A stretch of 45,574 nt of DNA. It comes from Laccaria trichodermophora. Lineage: Eukaryota; Basidiomycota; Agaricomycetes; Agaricales; Hydnangiaceae. This document shows positions 19,001 to 30,402 of this stretch, in pieces. The notes under the pieces are model-generated. The model was given only the letters and a program-made list of their open reading frames with translations. It was not told the DNA's origin and did not search any database. The DNA lies in NCBI GenBank assembly GCA_018417955.1, contig JACTVC010000060.1, forward strand, positions 1 to 45,574. The letters are read 5' to 3'. The position numbers were made by a program, and so were the translations under genes. Position 1 is the stretch's first letter, and each line of letters starts with the position of its first letter.

Positions 19001-22000
19001 TTACATACACGTTCGTTTGGCTTTCTTATGCTTATGGATCGAACCTTTAAGGTCTGCAATGTATTCTCCGGGGAAACGAACTCTGTCAACAGTCTTATTC
19101 GTCCCGACCAAGTGATATTGATCGCCTGGATTTTCACCGGTTAAATCAACTGTTTGGACGTTTGTTTAAGCTGAAAAAAAACGTCTCAAGAAATTGACAC
19201 TTACAGGCGGAGCACGGAATTGGAGTCGAAAGACGACGAATTGTATATTTCCCATCACTCCATTCGAAGGTATCAGGTTCCTGCTTCAATTGAACCATAG
19301 CTTCTTTGAAGTAGGTTGATCCAGCGATAGCCAATTGTAGTTCGTGGTCGAATTTGAGCATAGTACAGTCCCTAGCTCCTCGGATCCCTTGGTTATATCC
19401 TTTTTTTTTCATACTGAACAAAGCGGCAGCGTGTTGCGCGAAAAATGGATAGTAAATTTCCTTGGGTCCATCAACAGCAACGTCTGAGTCATCAACCAAT
19501 TCGAAGTTAGAGAAAAAGAAGTGGAGCAATTGACGGCTTTTTGCGCGTGCATCGACGTATTGCAAGAGTAGAAGAGACGGAAGCCCGGGATCAGCCCGCA
19601 ATTCAGAATCGCGATCGCTGAGGTTTGTTTCGACACGGTAGGTCTGATAATCAACGACATTGAGCAGCTCCATTGCAATGGCTAAGGTGAAAACCACCAA
19701 AATGTCATCAAAGCATTCGAGGTTTGGTATATGATTGGATAGATAGCCTACAAAGGTTGAACGTTAAACTGGAACTGCAAAGAATAACGTATTGAACAGC
19801 ACTTACCCGTGACCTTTTCCTCGAGAACAAAATGTCGGTGCCAGAGGTACATTATACGGATTAACAGTAACCGGGAGGGATCATGGTTTGTGTTAGTTAT
19901 TACGCCCCCTAAAGCCCAAGTGCGGTATAGACCAATAATGGTCTCCCCTAGAGTAGAGAAACAATAGAAATGTCCTCCCCTGCATATCGACGGCTTGACA
20001 GTTACAACCCAATGCGGCGTTTGGGGACGCATACGTCTGACAACATCGTAAATATTGAGGATCAACGTAGATAAAATAAAGACTTACAATCGCATCCCTG
20101 GTTCCAATAATATGCCTTCGAAGCACCATATATTTGGGTCAGGCCTTTCCATGCACCATTTCTCATCACAGTATAAATCAATTTTACCGTTGTCTTCACG
20201 GTTTCGAGGACGAGCGACGATCCAGTATTTACCACCGACCAGTACGTCTACGGTGGTGCAGAACCCATCCGAGTCAATGTGACCATAGTGCAAAGCGCCG
20301 TAAGTAGCAACCAGTCCCCAACGGAGATGTCGCGATGGCAAAGACGCAGTCTCCTCGTTGCAGAAAGGAAGTCGTTCGGTGGCAATCCAAGCATGGAGAT
20401 CCGTTGATAGGGCATCTGGTGAAATATCGCTTGCGGGCAACGGAAAGTCTAATGCATTCAAAATATGACCATTGTCGTTCGGTCCCGAAGAGCCTTTGAG
20501 TATCATCTGATTCAACGTTCCCTGAACGAGACGTTTACTGTAGTCTCCGTCCTTTATCAGAATACTTTGATCTGCATATAGGTAACGGTTATTGATATTT
20601 TAACGCAGATAAATCGTAGAACTCTAACCTTGCATATCAATGACGGCATCCAAATGAGCGAGTCTACTCAAAGTATCTTCGTTCCAAGCTGCTTTTCCAA
20701 CCGAACGTCCTGTTGTAACGATATTTTGAGTCGCAAAGATTTTAAGGGCCGTAGCATCGTCTAAGTTCTCGAACTCTGCCTCGGTCATTGTGAGGAAGCT
20801 TGCAGCTTCTGGTCGCGATAGGTGAGGAGGTAACCCGTCAATGTAATCTTTGACTACGAGGTCCATCAAGTTATCAAAATTGTCGATATCCACCTGATGC
20901 TGCGGTCATGTTATTCGTGTTGATAGCAGCTACATCTGATATACTTACGTGAAATTCAGGCTTGTATTTGTGAAGATTGTGCAATGTGGATCCATAGAGA
21001 GCGTACTCCTCAGTGCTGACGCATTTCTAAATGAAGTTAGATGAGAAGGGGATAACGATTGTAAATTTGATAACGTACAGGCTTAAAGCTGTCAAGTTTC
21101 AGTGTTTTTTCAGGGGCCGATGCCTACGAATAAGTCAATAAGGGCATTCATCCAGCGACAGACGCATACCGTGACAATATCCAAATCAATTCGACGACCT
21201 AGGATCGTGCCAGAATAGATGTATGAATCTTCTCCGCCGACGTACTTTCTTTGGAAGGATTGTTGAGAAGGAAATGTCGAAGAAGAGGAACGCGATGACT
21301 CGCGGAAGAAGGTAGAGTCGGTAGGTGAAATCAGTTTATTTGATAACGTTTTCCTTTGACGTTTTGTACGAGGACGCCTTTTACGTTTTTTCGGCGCGAC
21401 TGCGTTTGAGTGTTTGGGATTCAATCGGGAAGGACCATGATCTGAGTCGGCGTTTGATTCGGAGGAGTCGTCGTTTGAGACAGAATTTTCTTGAAGGTTA
21501 CGTTTTCTCTTCAGTGTGACTGAATTAGCACTGTTCGAGTTCGATACCGGGGAATGATGGTCTGAGTCCTCCAAATCGGTTAAATCGCTATCTGCTTGAG
21601 AGTTTTGCGAAGGACTGAGTCGAACGCTGGTACTGATTTTACCGGGATCGACATCTACACAAGGAGACCGCAGCTCAATAAGTGCTGTTTCGGCGGCGCG
21701 AGGGACTGCAATGGAGGAAACCATATTAGAAGAAAGTAATGTAGATGCATTCCCTCCGTTTTCGGCTTGGCCATTCTCATCCACGACCGTAGCGCCCGTA
21801 TTGGAAGTATAGACCTTGTTGGAACCCCGGTCTACTAAAGAACAATCGGCTCGTTCGGTTGTCGATGGTAGAGGATTAGCGACGATGGTAATGTCCTGTG
21901 TGGTTTGTGATGGTACGTGTGCCGGTGCAATTAAAGCGAGTTGTTGCAATTCATCGGGGTTTGGCTGAGATTGAGAGGAAGTAAGTGGAATGGATGAACC

Positions 22001-23973
22001 CGGGACCAATGCTGTTGTCGAAGGAGGGCTTTCATCGATATCCATGTGATCTATAGGGCGAGTTCCCGGTAAACAATCAATTCGTTCGGTACTGCTTAGT
22101 GGAAGATCTGCGAAGAGCGGTGTGGCTGTATTGTGTTCCGTTGCAGCAAGGGAGTAATCGTTGGAGTTTGGCTGAGTCTGAGAAGGAGTGACTGGAATGG
22201 ATGAACCAGTGATCAATGCTGTCGTCGAAGGAGTCCGATCGTCCCGGCTTTCAGCGGTAACCACATGATCTATAGGATGTCTTTCATGGAGTTGGACATC
22301 CGCCAAGCGAGCCTTGACTGAACTAGCATCTGTAGTCTCCATTTCTGCAAAAGGAATAGGAGGGTTTTGGCCAGAAGTTGAAGTTTCCTTAGACGAAATG
22401 ACTTCTACAACCGGTGAAGCGGAATCGGTCGCAGTTTGCGTCGTCGACGTGGACAAATTCGTGTCAATAGGTTCAAGAGGTGCGGACGTTACTACCAGCG
22501 GCCAACCAAGGGGAATCGCGCCTTCGATATCTTGACAGTACATGTTGTCGACAACTTTGTCGTCTCCGTCGCCATCTAAAAACATGAGATCACAATAATG
22601 TAAAGTCTAGCAAAATAGAAACACACCTGACTTGAACCAACCACATATTTCTTCATTGGCTTGTTGAAGACGATCCCAGGGAATCTCAGTTAAGAATTGT
22701 TCCAGAGCATTCCATGCTGTAATCTTGCCCTGCGCGACGTTCAAGAGTACTTTCCACAGGAGCTTTTCTACCTCTAACAAAAGAGATGGTTTTTGATTGC
22801 CTAAGGCTTTTCCCGTCTAGCGAAAACTGATGTGAACATCTGTATCAATGGTCCAAAAATTAGGCATACGAGAAATAGTTTCATCCTGTCCAGTTTCCCG
22901 CCGTTATACCACGCTTTGGTAGTCAGCAATGCTAACGGCGAGACAAACGTGCATATATCAATGCAAAATAGGAGAGTGGGCGCTTCATTTAAAAGTGTGT
23001 TGATCGCTTTCAAATCGAACTTGCCGTCGTTGAAAGACCTGTCAAGAATGATATGATGTTCCAATGACTATGTTAGAAGAAACGACATACATTATGAATT
23101 TTTTGATTTTATTTTTCTCTTCATTATCAGAGGATTGCGGTGACTCCTCATTGACACGAAGATAACCCTACTAGCATTTAGCCTTCGTCGATATGTTAAC
23201 TTGGCTGGCCGTACCTTCCAGACTAAACGAAGACACAATGCAGCAGCTTCTACGTTTGCAAGTGCTCCATGTACTTGGGTTCTTGATATTGTTTTCGACA
23301 AAGACTGTATCAATCCAAGCTCTATTGACTGTGGACAGGTCTCGCTTGGTAATTCTGTATTGAGGGAAGTTTGATTGAATTTAGCTTTAAATTGGGTGAC
23401 GAGCTTGACCCAATCGTGTAATGGGGACCATCCCTACAATGAAGCATGAGAAGTATATCAGACTAGTGAAGATTGTCGTACTTTGAACTTGTTAGTGAAA
23501 ATAGGCCGACGTCGATGTTTGGGAACCTCAGCCACATAGCCATTATGGAGTGAGCAATCATTCATTGCTCGTACCATTTTGTCAATGAGGACATATTGCA
23601 AAAGCAGATCCAAGAAAACGCCCCTACGCTCCAAAGGAGGAAAGTGTTGCAAAGCGTTCTCAACGTTGATATATTTGAACATGCGACTGGAATGGTTTTC
23701 CTCTTCTCCTATTAACAAAGACCGTTTAACCGCTTTCAGTCTCGGTGTCAACCGGTTGGCAGATAGCAGAGTATGTTCCGTCTCTTGAAGGGCTGATATG
23801 AATGGCTAAACCATAACTTAAGCGACCACACAGGTCACGAAATAATGAAAACGCACCATACTTCCTAAGTCACCCAAAAGAGGCTCTAGCTCGTTTTCCA
23901 ACACAAAACGGCCGTCATCCCACGGCATTGTTAATAAGAATCTACTTTGGTTCCGTAGTGTTTTTTGTGACAT
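19001..23973 (-). CDS. JmjC-domain (2-oxoglutarate/Fe(II) oxygenase) protein
   Basis: Fourteen exons close in frame (4,269 nt, 1,422 aa): 23862-23973, 23482-23783, 23215-23433, 23091-23167, 22870-23038, 22627-22816, 21170-22575, 21079-21123, 20949-21026, 20629-20893, 20088-20571, 19807-20036, 19205-19747, 19001-19149. The start MSQKTLRNQ precedes an alpha-helical half with no motif I know. The 1.4-kb exon encodes a Ser/Thr/Asp-rich disordered region with a basic KKRKRRPRTKRQRK segment, a likely nuclear localisation signal. The catalytic part has WGLVATYGALHYGHIDSDG (His-x-Asp iron ligands, about residue 1048), GGKYWIVARP (candidate 2OG lysine) and PHWVV...CRGGHFY (distal His, about 1123). Iron ligands are intact, so activity is plausible; the substrate (histone, RNA or other protein) is unknown. 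Such JmjC genes are strongly expanded in Agaricomycetes. Confidence 0.85.
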
Positions 23974-24015
23974 CGCAAACTTTAGGGATTTGTTGGAGCA
24001 GAAGGTTCGAAACGA

Positions 24016-24262
24016 TTGTCCGACAGGGAATCCCGGTAGACAAGCACTTGGGATTTCTATAGAGCCGATGAAACGGAATGACTGTCTGAAAGGGAAACCC
24101 AGTAGACGATCGCTTGAGATTTGGTCCGGACGAAGCGCCTGAGTCTCCGGCCCGTTGAAGGAGAAAAGTTAGGGTAGATTAACGTTGGCACTGCCGAGCC
24201 CATTGTATGAAATCAAAAAGCGATGTCTAAACTGGGAAGCCCAGTGGACGAGCGCGTTGACT
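24016..24262. repeat. Three diverged repeats upstream of the JmjC gene
   Basis: Related runs of about 45 bp occur at about 24016-24058, 24079-24121 and 24219-24262. They share GACAGGGAATCCCGGTAGAC / GAAAGGGAAACCCAGTAGAC / AACTGGGAAGCCCAGTGGAC, followed by a GCACTTG, TCGCTTG or GCGCGTTG box. They lie in the promoter side of the JmjC gene, whose ATG is at 23973. They could be regulatory or plain satellite. Confidence 0.5.
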
Positions 24263-24353
24263 CACGAATATGTTACTTGTCAGCGTAGCGAGCTTTGAAC
24301 GATGAACTTTTGCTGAGCCTGCGAGTTGTACGTCTGGGTCCGAGATTCTGGAA

Positions 24354-24421
24354 CAAACAAGCGACAATTTTAAACTGAGAAGTGGACGTCCACTTTTCAG
24401 TTCAAAATTTGTCATTATTTG
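24354..24421. repeat. Palindromic repeat copy C
   Basis: 68-bp palindrome centred between 24387 and 24388, with arms CAAACAAGCGACAATTTTA and TTGTCATTATTTG. The central 30 bp are symmetric apart from one base. It lies between the JmjC gene and the 3' end of the 24633-27652 gene. Confidence 0.92.
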
Positions 24422-24632
24422 GACATTGTTCGAACACAATACTCGTATCGACGTTTCTTTGCCTGTCTCGTCAACCTCATCACGACGGACGGTTACCGGT
24501 CTACGTTTCTACTATAGGTCTGCCGAGACCCAGAAGTCTGATGTAGTGGGTAACTGACCGGCAGCTACGCCGTTTTTTTATTTTTTTATGTAAAATCTAA
24601 GACAAAAGAGAAACTACAAATGGCTTCGCCAC

Positions 24633-27600
24633 TCAATCTTCCGGACAACCTATCAAAATCACCCACTGGATGTTGCAACTCAGAGAGTAATTCCCTGTTT
24701 TAGACTTGTATACAGATGTCGTGTAACCGACAACAGCAAAAGACCCGTATGGAATTTCGTCATCGTAACGGTCGAGGATCTTGTCCAAATTGTTGAGATT
24801 GTGAGCTGTATATTCGAAGTTAAATTTCCGCCCGTCATAGACGGGTACTATTTTAAAAGACTTTAGTATATGCTGAGAACATAACACTGAAAGCTTACTG
24901 ATTGCATCGAAATCCAAGAAGAAAGCAGCCGAAGTCTTAACCTTTGGCTGACCGCGCTTCGTAGAAGGACTGACGCTGCTGTTGAACATGCCAGACGGTT
25001 GTTTACCAGGTGAAAAGCCAGCTTCAAAGCAGTCAGTACAGGTGTAAATGTGATACGATTATCACTTACCACCTGTTCCTTGACTTTTCGTAGAGAAAAG
25101 TAAAGAATCTTTCTCAAGTTGCGCATGTAGTTCCTTCTTTCCGAAAGCCATGCATATGAAGCCGCAAAAACGATCCCATTCCTGAGAATGAAGTATACCC
25201 GAGATGGATTTCTGGCGTAAACCCCGTTCCGGTGGATTTTGCAGATTTGATGCAGTCACAAATACACTGGACAAATTGATAGCCGGCTGATTCTTTATGT
25301 GAAGATGTAGACGTTCTCCGTCTGGTGTCGCTTTATATGCGGAGACATCCAGAGGGGACGCTCTCGATGGGTTAACATAGCGGCCAGATAAATCGAAGCG
25401 GATGGCGTTGACACAATTACTAAATTTGCATATTTCAGATCATGGTAAACAGTCGACAAATGAAGTTAGCACTCACTCAAATAGCATATGAGGGCAGTAA
25501 GTTTCCCAAGCGGATAACATGATTTGACCAGGACCTTTTGCATTGCTCCATGAGATCAGAATGCCACGACTAAAAGTTACTAAGTAACGATCAATAGACA
25601 AAAAGATAAATGAACTAACTTTAAGTTTGGTAACGACGCGTAGTCGTCTGCAAGGTAAGCATCTTGGAGTTCCATCTGGGTAACTTCACAAGAGAGAGGC
25701 AAAGACCTAACATTGTAAACAAGTTGGGAACATATGATGTCAATGAATTGAACCGTCAGACTTACGTTAGCCTCAATGTGTCCACATCACTTAAATGAAC
25801 AATATTCGCATTGGATGTTGATTTCTTTTTCTCGGCAAGCATGTCAGCGAATGTTTTCGGAGCATTATCCGAGCGATGTTTGGTGACATCGTGAGATTGA
25901 CCGCTTCCCTCGCCCGATTTGAACGATGCTGATTTCGATGGACTGACGTCCGCGATACTTTGTTTGGTTGCCATCCTGAATGAATGTTAATGAGTATTAT
26001 CAACCTACCGCATTCGAAAGTGACTTACTGTATCTGTCTCGCCTCTTCCTCTTCAACGTCAGACTCGTTATCCGACTGCTCTAGTAAAGGAGACTGAAAG
26101 CGCGCTTTGGCTTTCCCTTTATGACGTAGAGGCGACTCGATTTGTTCACGACCGACTTGCTCGTAATCTTCGTCCCCTCTGAGATACAGTTAAGCCAAAA
26201 TCGTTAAGGGCATGAAGAAAGCCGCTTACACGGCCTCATCGTCTCTATAAAACGGTGAGTTATGTGAGAAATTAAAAAGAAGTGGTACTCACATGAAAGG
26301 ATCGGCTAAGTCGTATTCATCCAAATCGCAAATCTCCCCACCCAAACTGATCTCATTAGACATAGGTTGTTGCTGAAGTGAAGTGAGCTACATACCCTTC
26401 ACGTTCAGAGCTTGCCTCGTCAGGTTCATCTTGGGCGATGGATACATCTTTGATAGCGGATCTTACAAAAAAGGTGAACAGTAAGTTGCAACAATGTTAG
26501 AAGCGACCCATACCGAGATTTATATGATCTTTGTGCATCTTTTTGCGAACCAGCGCGATTAAAGTTGATGTCGCTGATACAAAGGCAGAGATTATAAGTG
26601 ATTTTTAAACAGTAAGTAAATGTAATACTTACTGTTTATCGGCGACGGTGGAAACGCGTGACCGTACAGCCTTCGACAGTCTGTATGATGCGTCATAATC
26701 AGAACGTTTATTGATACAGCAAAATATCTGTGAACATACGAGGCACGTTTAGGGGTTTTTACACTGATGGAAATATTAACGAAACGCATCGAATAGGTGG
26801 GAGGCATCTAACTCACATGTCGTCGTCGCTATTTTCGTTTGAAGCTGAAGACATCTTGGTTTTCTTGGAGCTTGAATCGGAGGTAAGTAGATTATCTCAA
26901 AGAAACTTATCCAGTGGAACTCACGGAGTCTCTGGGTTAACAACAAAATTTCCCTCTGGATCCAATACGCGCTTTTTATATCTATACAGAATGACATCAA
27001 CTCGTACGGCCATGGTAAGATAAAGGATGATAACGACGTACATGCCGAAAGCGCTTCTGGTCCTTACAGGTGTATCATCGGGAATAGGTTTCTTGGAAGA
27101 TTGAATTCTAGACTTCATTGTCTGTCCCCGAAACATACTATCATCAGGGTCTAGTTCCGGTGTTCTGTCAAGGCTCTTAGACAAAGTAAAGTGCAAGATG
27201 CCAAGTACGTACTTTTGTTCTCCTTCCGAAGAAGTGACTTCAATAATATCGCTATCAGAGGTTCGTCAGCTTAGAAAATTGCGATAAAGGTGCACTACAG
27301 TCACTTTTTAATCGACTTGATTGCATTAGACCGTGAACTCCGCGAAGAACTAAGCCTCGGTGTAGGCTTGACAAGTATAGTCGGAGGAGGCGACCTAGCA
27401 AAACATCAGTTGAATACGCCATAGCTCCAAGGGAGCAGATTCTCACTGTGACCATTCTATTAAACTAAAAGAGGTATTGAGCGTTCATTCTAAAGAAGTG
27501 AAGAACGTGAACGCTTACTTCGATTCTTCCGTTGCAGCATCGACAGGTTCTCTATATCACGATGAAATACTGCGTAATGAAAGAAGCATTAATAAGTTTG

Positions 27601-27652
27601 CTGACCGTTTAACGGGAACCGGCCTTCGCTTCTGAGGAGACTTTGGAGGCAT
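24633..27652 (-). CDS. Many-exon unknown protein, agaricomycete family with basic N-terminus
   Basis: Starts at the ATG at 27652 (MPPKSPQKRRPVPVKR). About 17 short exons are joined by 50-120 bp introns. Exons at 27606-27652, 27519-27551, 27305-27394, 27213-27251, 26925-27173, 26817-26870, 26740-26763 (24 nt), 26633-26680 and 26514-26573 all keep one frame. The junction near 26400 fits only if a GC-AG intron is used after PDE. The N-terminal half is charged, low-complexity and probably disordered or nuclear. The C-terminal part (from about 25980) is globular, with RGILISWSNAKGPGQIMLSAW, IRFDLSGRYVNPSRA and a final block VPVYDGRKFNF...EIPYGSFAVVGYT...NIQWVILIG. That block matches a common agaric family without a known role. 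One segment (MYVVIILYLTMAVRV) is hydrophobic, but I doubt it spans a membrane. Confidence 0.72.
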
Positions 27653-28007
27653 GATAGGCAGCAAAATCTCAATGAGGGAAAAGGGACGTCGGTGAAAGTT
27701 TGATCAATTCCACATTTTATACCACGATATTCGGATAAAAGATATACGCAGAAAGGGTACGACAACCTCTAGTCTCTGCTCAAATTGTGTATGTGGTACT
27801 GTTATTCTCGATCGCTAAAATCTTTCTATTGACTTCGCACCGATTGAAAATTTTCTATTCAGTCTCGTGGGATAGCAAAAATTGTATTGGTTTCTGTGGT
27901 AAACGCCGAGACATCGCAGAAAGTTTTGCCAAGTGGATCGACGTACTAAAAAGGATCAGTAACCTTGCACCTTGTCCGTTGTAAAGAAATTAGACTCTTC
28001 TCGCGCT
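27653..28007. promoter_or_regulatory. Divergent promoter region between 27652 (-) and 28008 (+) genes
   Basis: 355 bp separating two head-to-head start codons. No palindrome copy is present. The plus-strand frame from 27787 lacks a splice link to the downstream gene, so I treat it as non-coding. A TATA-like run (ACATTTTATACC) lies near 27713. Confidence 0.4.
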
Positions 28008-29241
28008 ATGGACGCTCGTTACAACAAAACCCAAGCCAGTACGTTCCCGTTCTTCTTGAAGATATCTACCGTTAAAAAAAATACAGTGGAAGATCTTATC
28101 CGGTATACAGAGGCCAGAGGTAAATGCGACATCGGTACCGATTGCCAGCAACTGCTTGAAGTCGACGTGAGTAACAACCGTCAATCAAGATTAAATCACG
28201 ACACAGACATAACTGTACCCATAGATTGATAAACTCGAAATCGTGGCGTACACAAGGCCAGACACGTACCGTCTTTGCAAATTCGACGAGAAGTCCGATA
28301 GTATGCAAGAGGTTATCGTACGACTTCAAGGCATTTTGTGCGCAACTGAATTGCCGCCACTCAAAGAATTAATGCAAGTGACGAGACAAAAACTGTACAA
28401 TGTTATTTCGACTGATACTCTCAATAAAAACAGTGCTGAGTCTCATGTTAAAAAGATTAGAGGTCTTCGTCAAGCAGTTCAAGTTACCGGTCTCGGTGAA
28501 GACATCTTTGGATCTATCATTCGAACGGTAGAAAAAATTCATCAAAAATTCGAACTAGCGTTGCCCGTCAACACTTTGGGATCTTTTCAACGCGGGGAAT
28601 ACGAGGGCGCAGCAGCACTGTATGCTCACAACAGATATTTCACCGACAGAAGGCTTGCACCTCAACAAGAACACCAGCCTTTTCTTCCCATGGTCGATCC
28701 ATACGGCGCATTGGACAAATTGCGATCACAAACATTTATTCACAGTTGCGACAACATAGTTGAATACACCTCGTTGAGGAAGGATGCAAAAGGGCATGAC
28801 GAGTACGTCTTGAATCACCTTTCAATCCTATGTCAACTCACTTATGCATCAAAGATATTTCGTTATCAATCCAGCCACATTTGGTTTGGGAGATATTGTG
28901 GAGATCAGCGTTGGCTTCGTTTGTATTCCCATCATAAACGGGTATAAGTTCATGGCAACGTTGAGAGGAATGGTTCTTTTGGACAACAGTGTACGAAAGG
29001 TAAGTACATGCTACGAGTAACCGACGGTCCTAATTCAGAGCAACAGAAAGCGTTGGCACTCAGCAAGGGTTCTCTGCTACCTACTTTAGGCCCCGCATTG
29101 ACCTTGAAACGCAAAATGCTATACATTAAGGACCATCTCGACGAAACGTGCGATAACGTTGGCGCAATGACTCTACAAATCGGCTCGATGCAGGGAATTG
29201 AGGAGGCAAGGTCGACATGCAAAACACGCACAAACTATTAG
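28008..29241 (+). CDS. Unknown agaricomycete protein with a conserved C-terminal block
   Basis: Four exons close in frame: 28008-28166, 28225-28802, 28855-28999 and 29041-29241, giving 360 aa. The start MDARYNKTQAS is the first ATG in frame. The middle is helical. The C-terminal block FGLGDIVEISVGFVCIPI, KFMATLRGMVLLD and LPTLGPALTLKRKMLY matches a widespread family of uncharacterised agaric proteins (GD.VE...F...P......LR...LLD....LKR). The third intron is only 41 bp, short for this genome, so the exact 3' junction is less sure. No signal peptide or membrane span. Function unknown. It lies 99 bp upstream of the next plus-strand gene. Confidence 0.75.
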
Positions 29242-29340
29242 TAAACGACATTTAATTCGGAAACCGTCATTTGTATACTCCACGCTGGTCGTAATAAATA
29301 TTCAATTAGAACTAAACATCTTGTTAAACACTTCGACTTT

Positions 29341-29890
29341 ATGGAATTCGACCCGAAACGAGTTCACAAGACGGTGTGCGATATCCTAGACGACAGAGCT
29401 AGCAATAACCTTGACAGCGATTGGGAGGCGCTTAAAAGCGCAGCTGATGAATTTCTACAAGCCGTGGAAGCTTTCGAAATCGCTGATGACGACGCCGACA
29501 TTGAGCTTGATAGCATAAAAAGTTAGCCATCATTTGATCTTAAACCCTGAAAGACGAGTTGACAATAGCAAACAAGCAACGTCTGACAAGAAAAAGGGCA
29601 AGAGCGATTTCAGTCGCGTTGAGCGATTAGAAATGTTACACGCCCAAGTCTATCCCGACGTCTATGATAAAGCTTGCAAAATGACGTCTTACGCACAAGC
29701 TTTACACACAAAATTAGCGACAGCTTCACAAAAGAACAAAGAGTTTGGAGAGAAGATGGATAATGCGCTTACATTTTTGACTGAGGTAGTTGGAATGTTA
29801 CGCGACAACGAAGAAAATACTGAGGCTCAGTTGGGTTATGAGATGGACAATCCTCCTATGGATACAGACTCGGATGAGTCTGAGAACTAG
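29341..29890 (+). CDS. Small helical protein, paralogue of the 511-1077 gene
   Basis: Two exons, 29341-29521 and 29577-29890, joined by a 55-bp intron (donor GTTAGC, acceptor AACAAG), give 164 aa. Without splicing an in-frame TAG follows SIKS, so the intron is needed. Exon 1 carries DWEALKSAADEFLQAVEAFE, then a run of Asp and Glu, matching the N-terminus of the 188-aa protein at 511-1077. The C-terminal half has KACKMTSYAQALHTKLA, comparable to EKAGGLKSTAQKLKRRV there. The tail is acidic (MDTDSDESEN). Probably a soluble coiled-coil protein of unknown function. Confidence 0.65.
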
Positions 29891-29971
29891 TTAAACGGTT
29901 TATCAATCTCCAATTTGAACACGATTTTAGAGTGGAGAGGATCATACTACGGCTCCTTCCAACCTCTGAGA

Positions 29972-30215
29972 GTCAACTTACTTACATCATACGGGCCGGT
30001 GAGACCACGCGCTCGATCGCCCAAAATAATCCGATCACCAACTGAATATACAGATCATGGTGACTCACCTTACAATGAAAACAAAAAGCGTTGATCATAA
30101 AACCGAACTTCATCATGTACTTGGCAACAATGGACATCAAACGCATGGCCAATGTAGTCAATTGTGGTTGGCGCCTGATTGAAACATACCTGCAACATAT
30201 AAAATATAATGTTCA
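29972..30215 (-). pseudogene. Possible remnant of an unknown agaric gene
   Basis: On the minus strand an acceptor (TTGCAG, just below 30195) opens a frame reading APTTIDYIGHAFDVHCCQVH then DEVRFYDQRFLFS, followed by a TAA. After a GTGAGT...TTCAG intron the frame continues GDRIILGDRARGLTGPYD. The parts look like one protein interrupted by a nonsense codon. No start was found. The rest of 29891-30402 has nothing else I can support. Confidence 0.3.
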
Positions 30216-30402
30216 TCGGCTGATGTGAAAAACAAAAAAGAAGAAACAAAAAAAAACCGATGATATGATCGAAGCAAATGAATGCACTTGGCGACACTGG
30301 CATAAATGGGGACTTTACTTTCAAGCGATCGATTGTGTCGCAATTTCGTGGTAGCTTGATGAAAGATGCAGAACAATGGAGGATGGTACAGACATGATGA
30401 AG

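Noticed and set aside
29522..29576. Frameshift in the 29341-29890 gene
   Set aside because: A 55-bp GT-AG intron restores the frame and removes the stop, so a pseudogene call is not needed.
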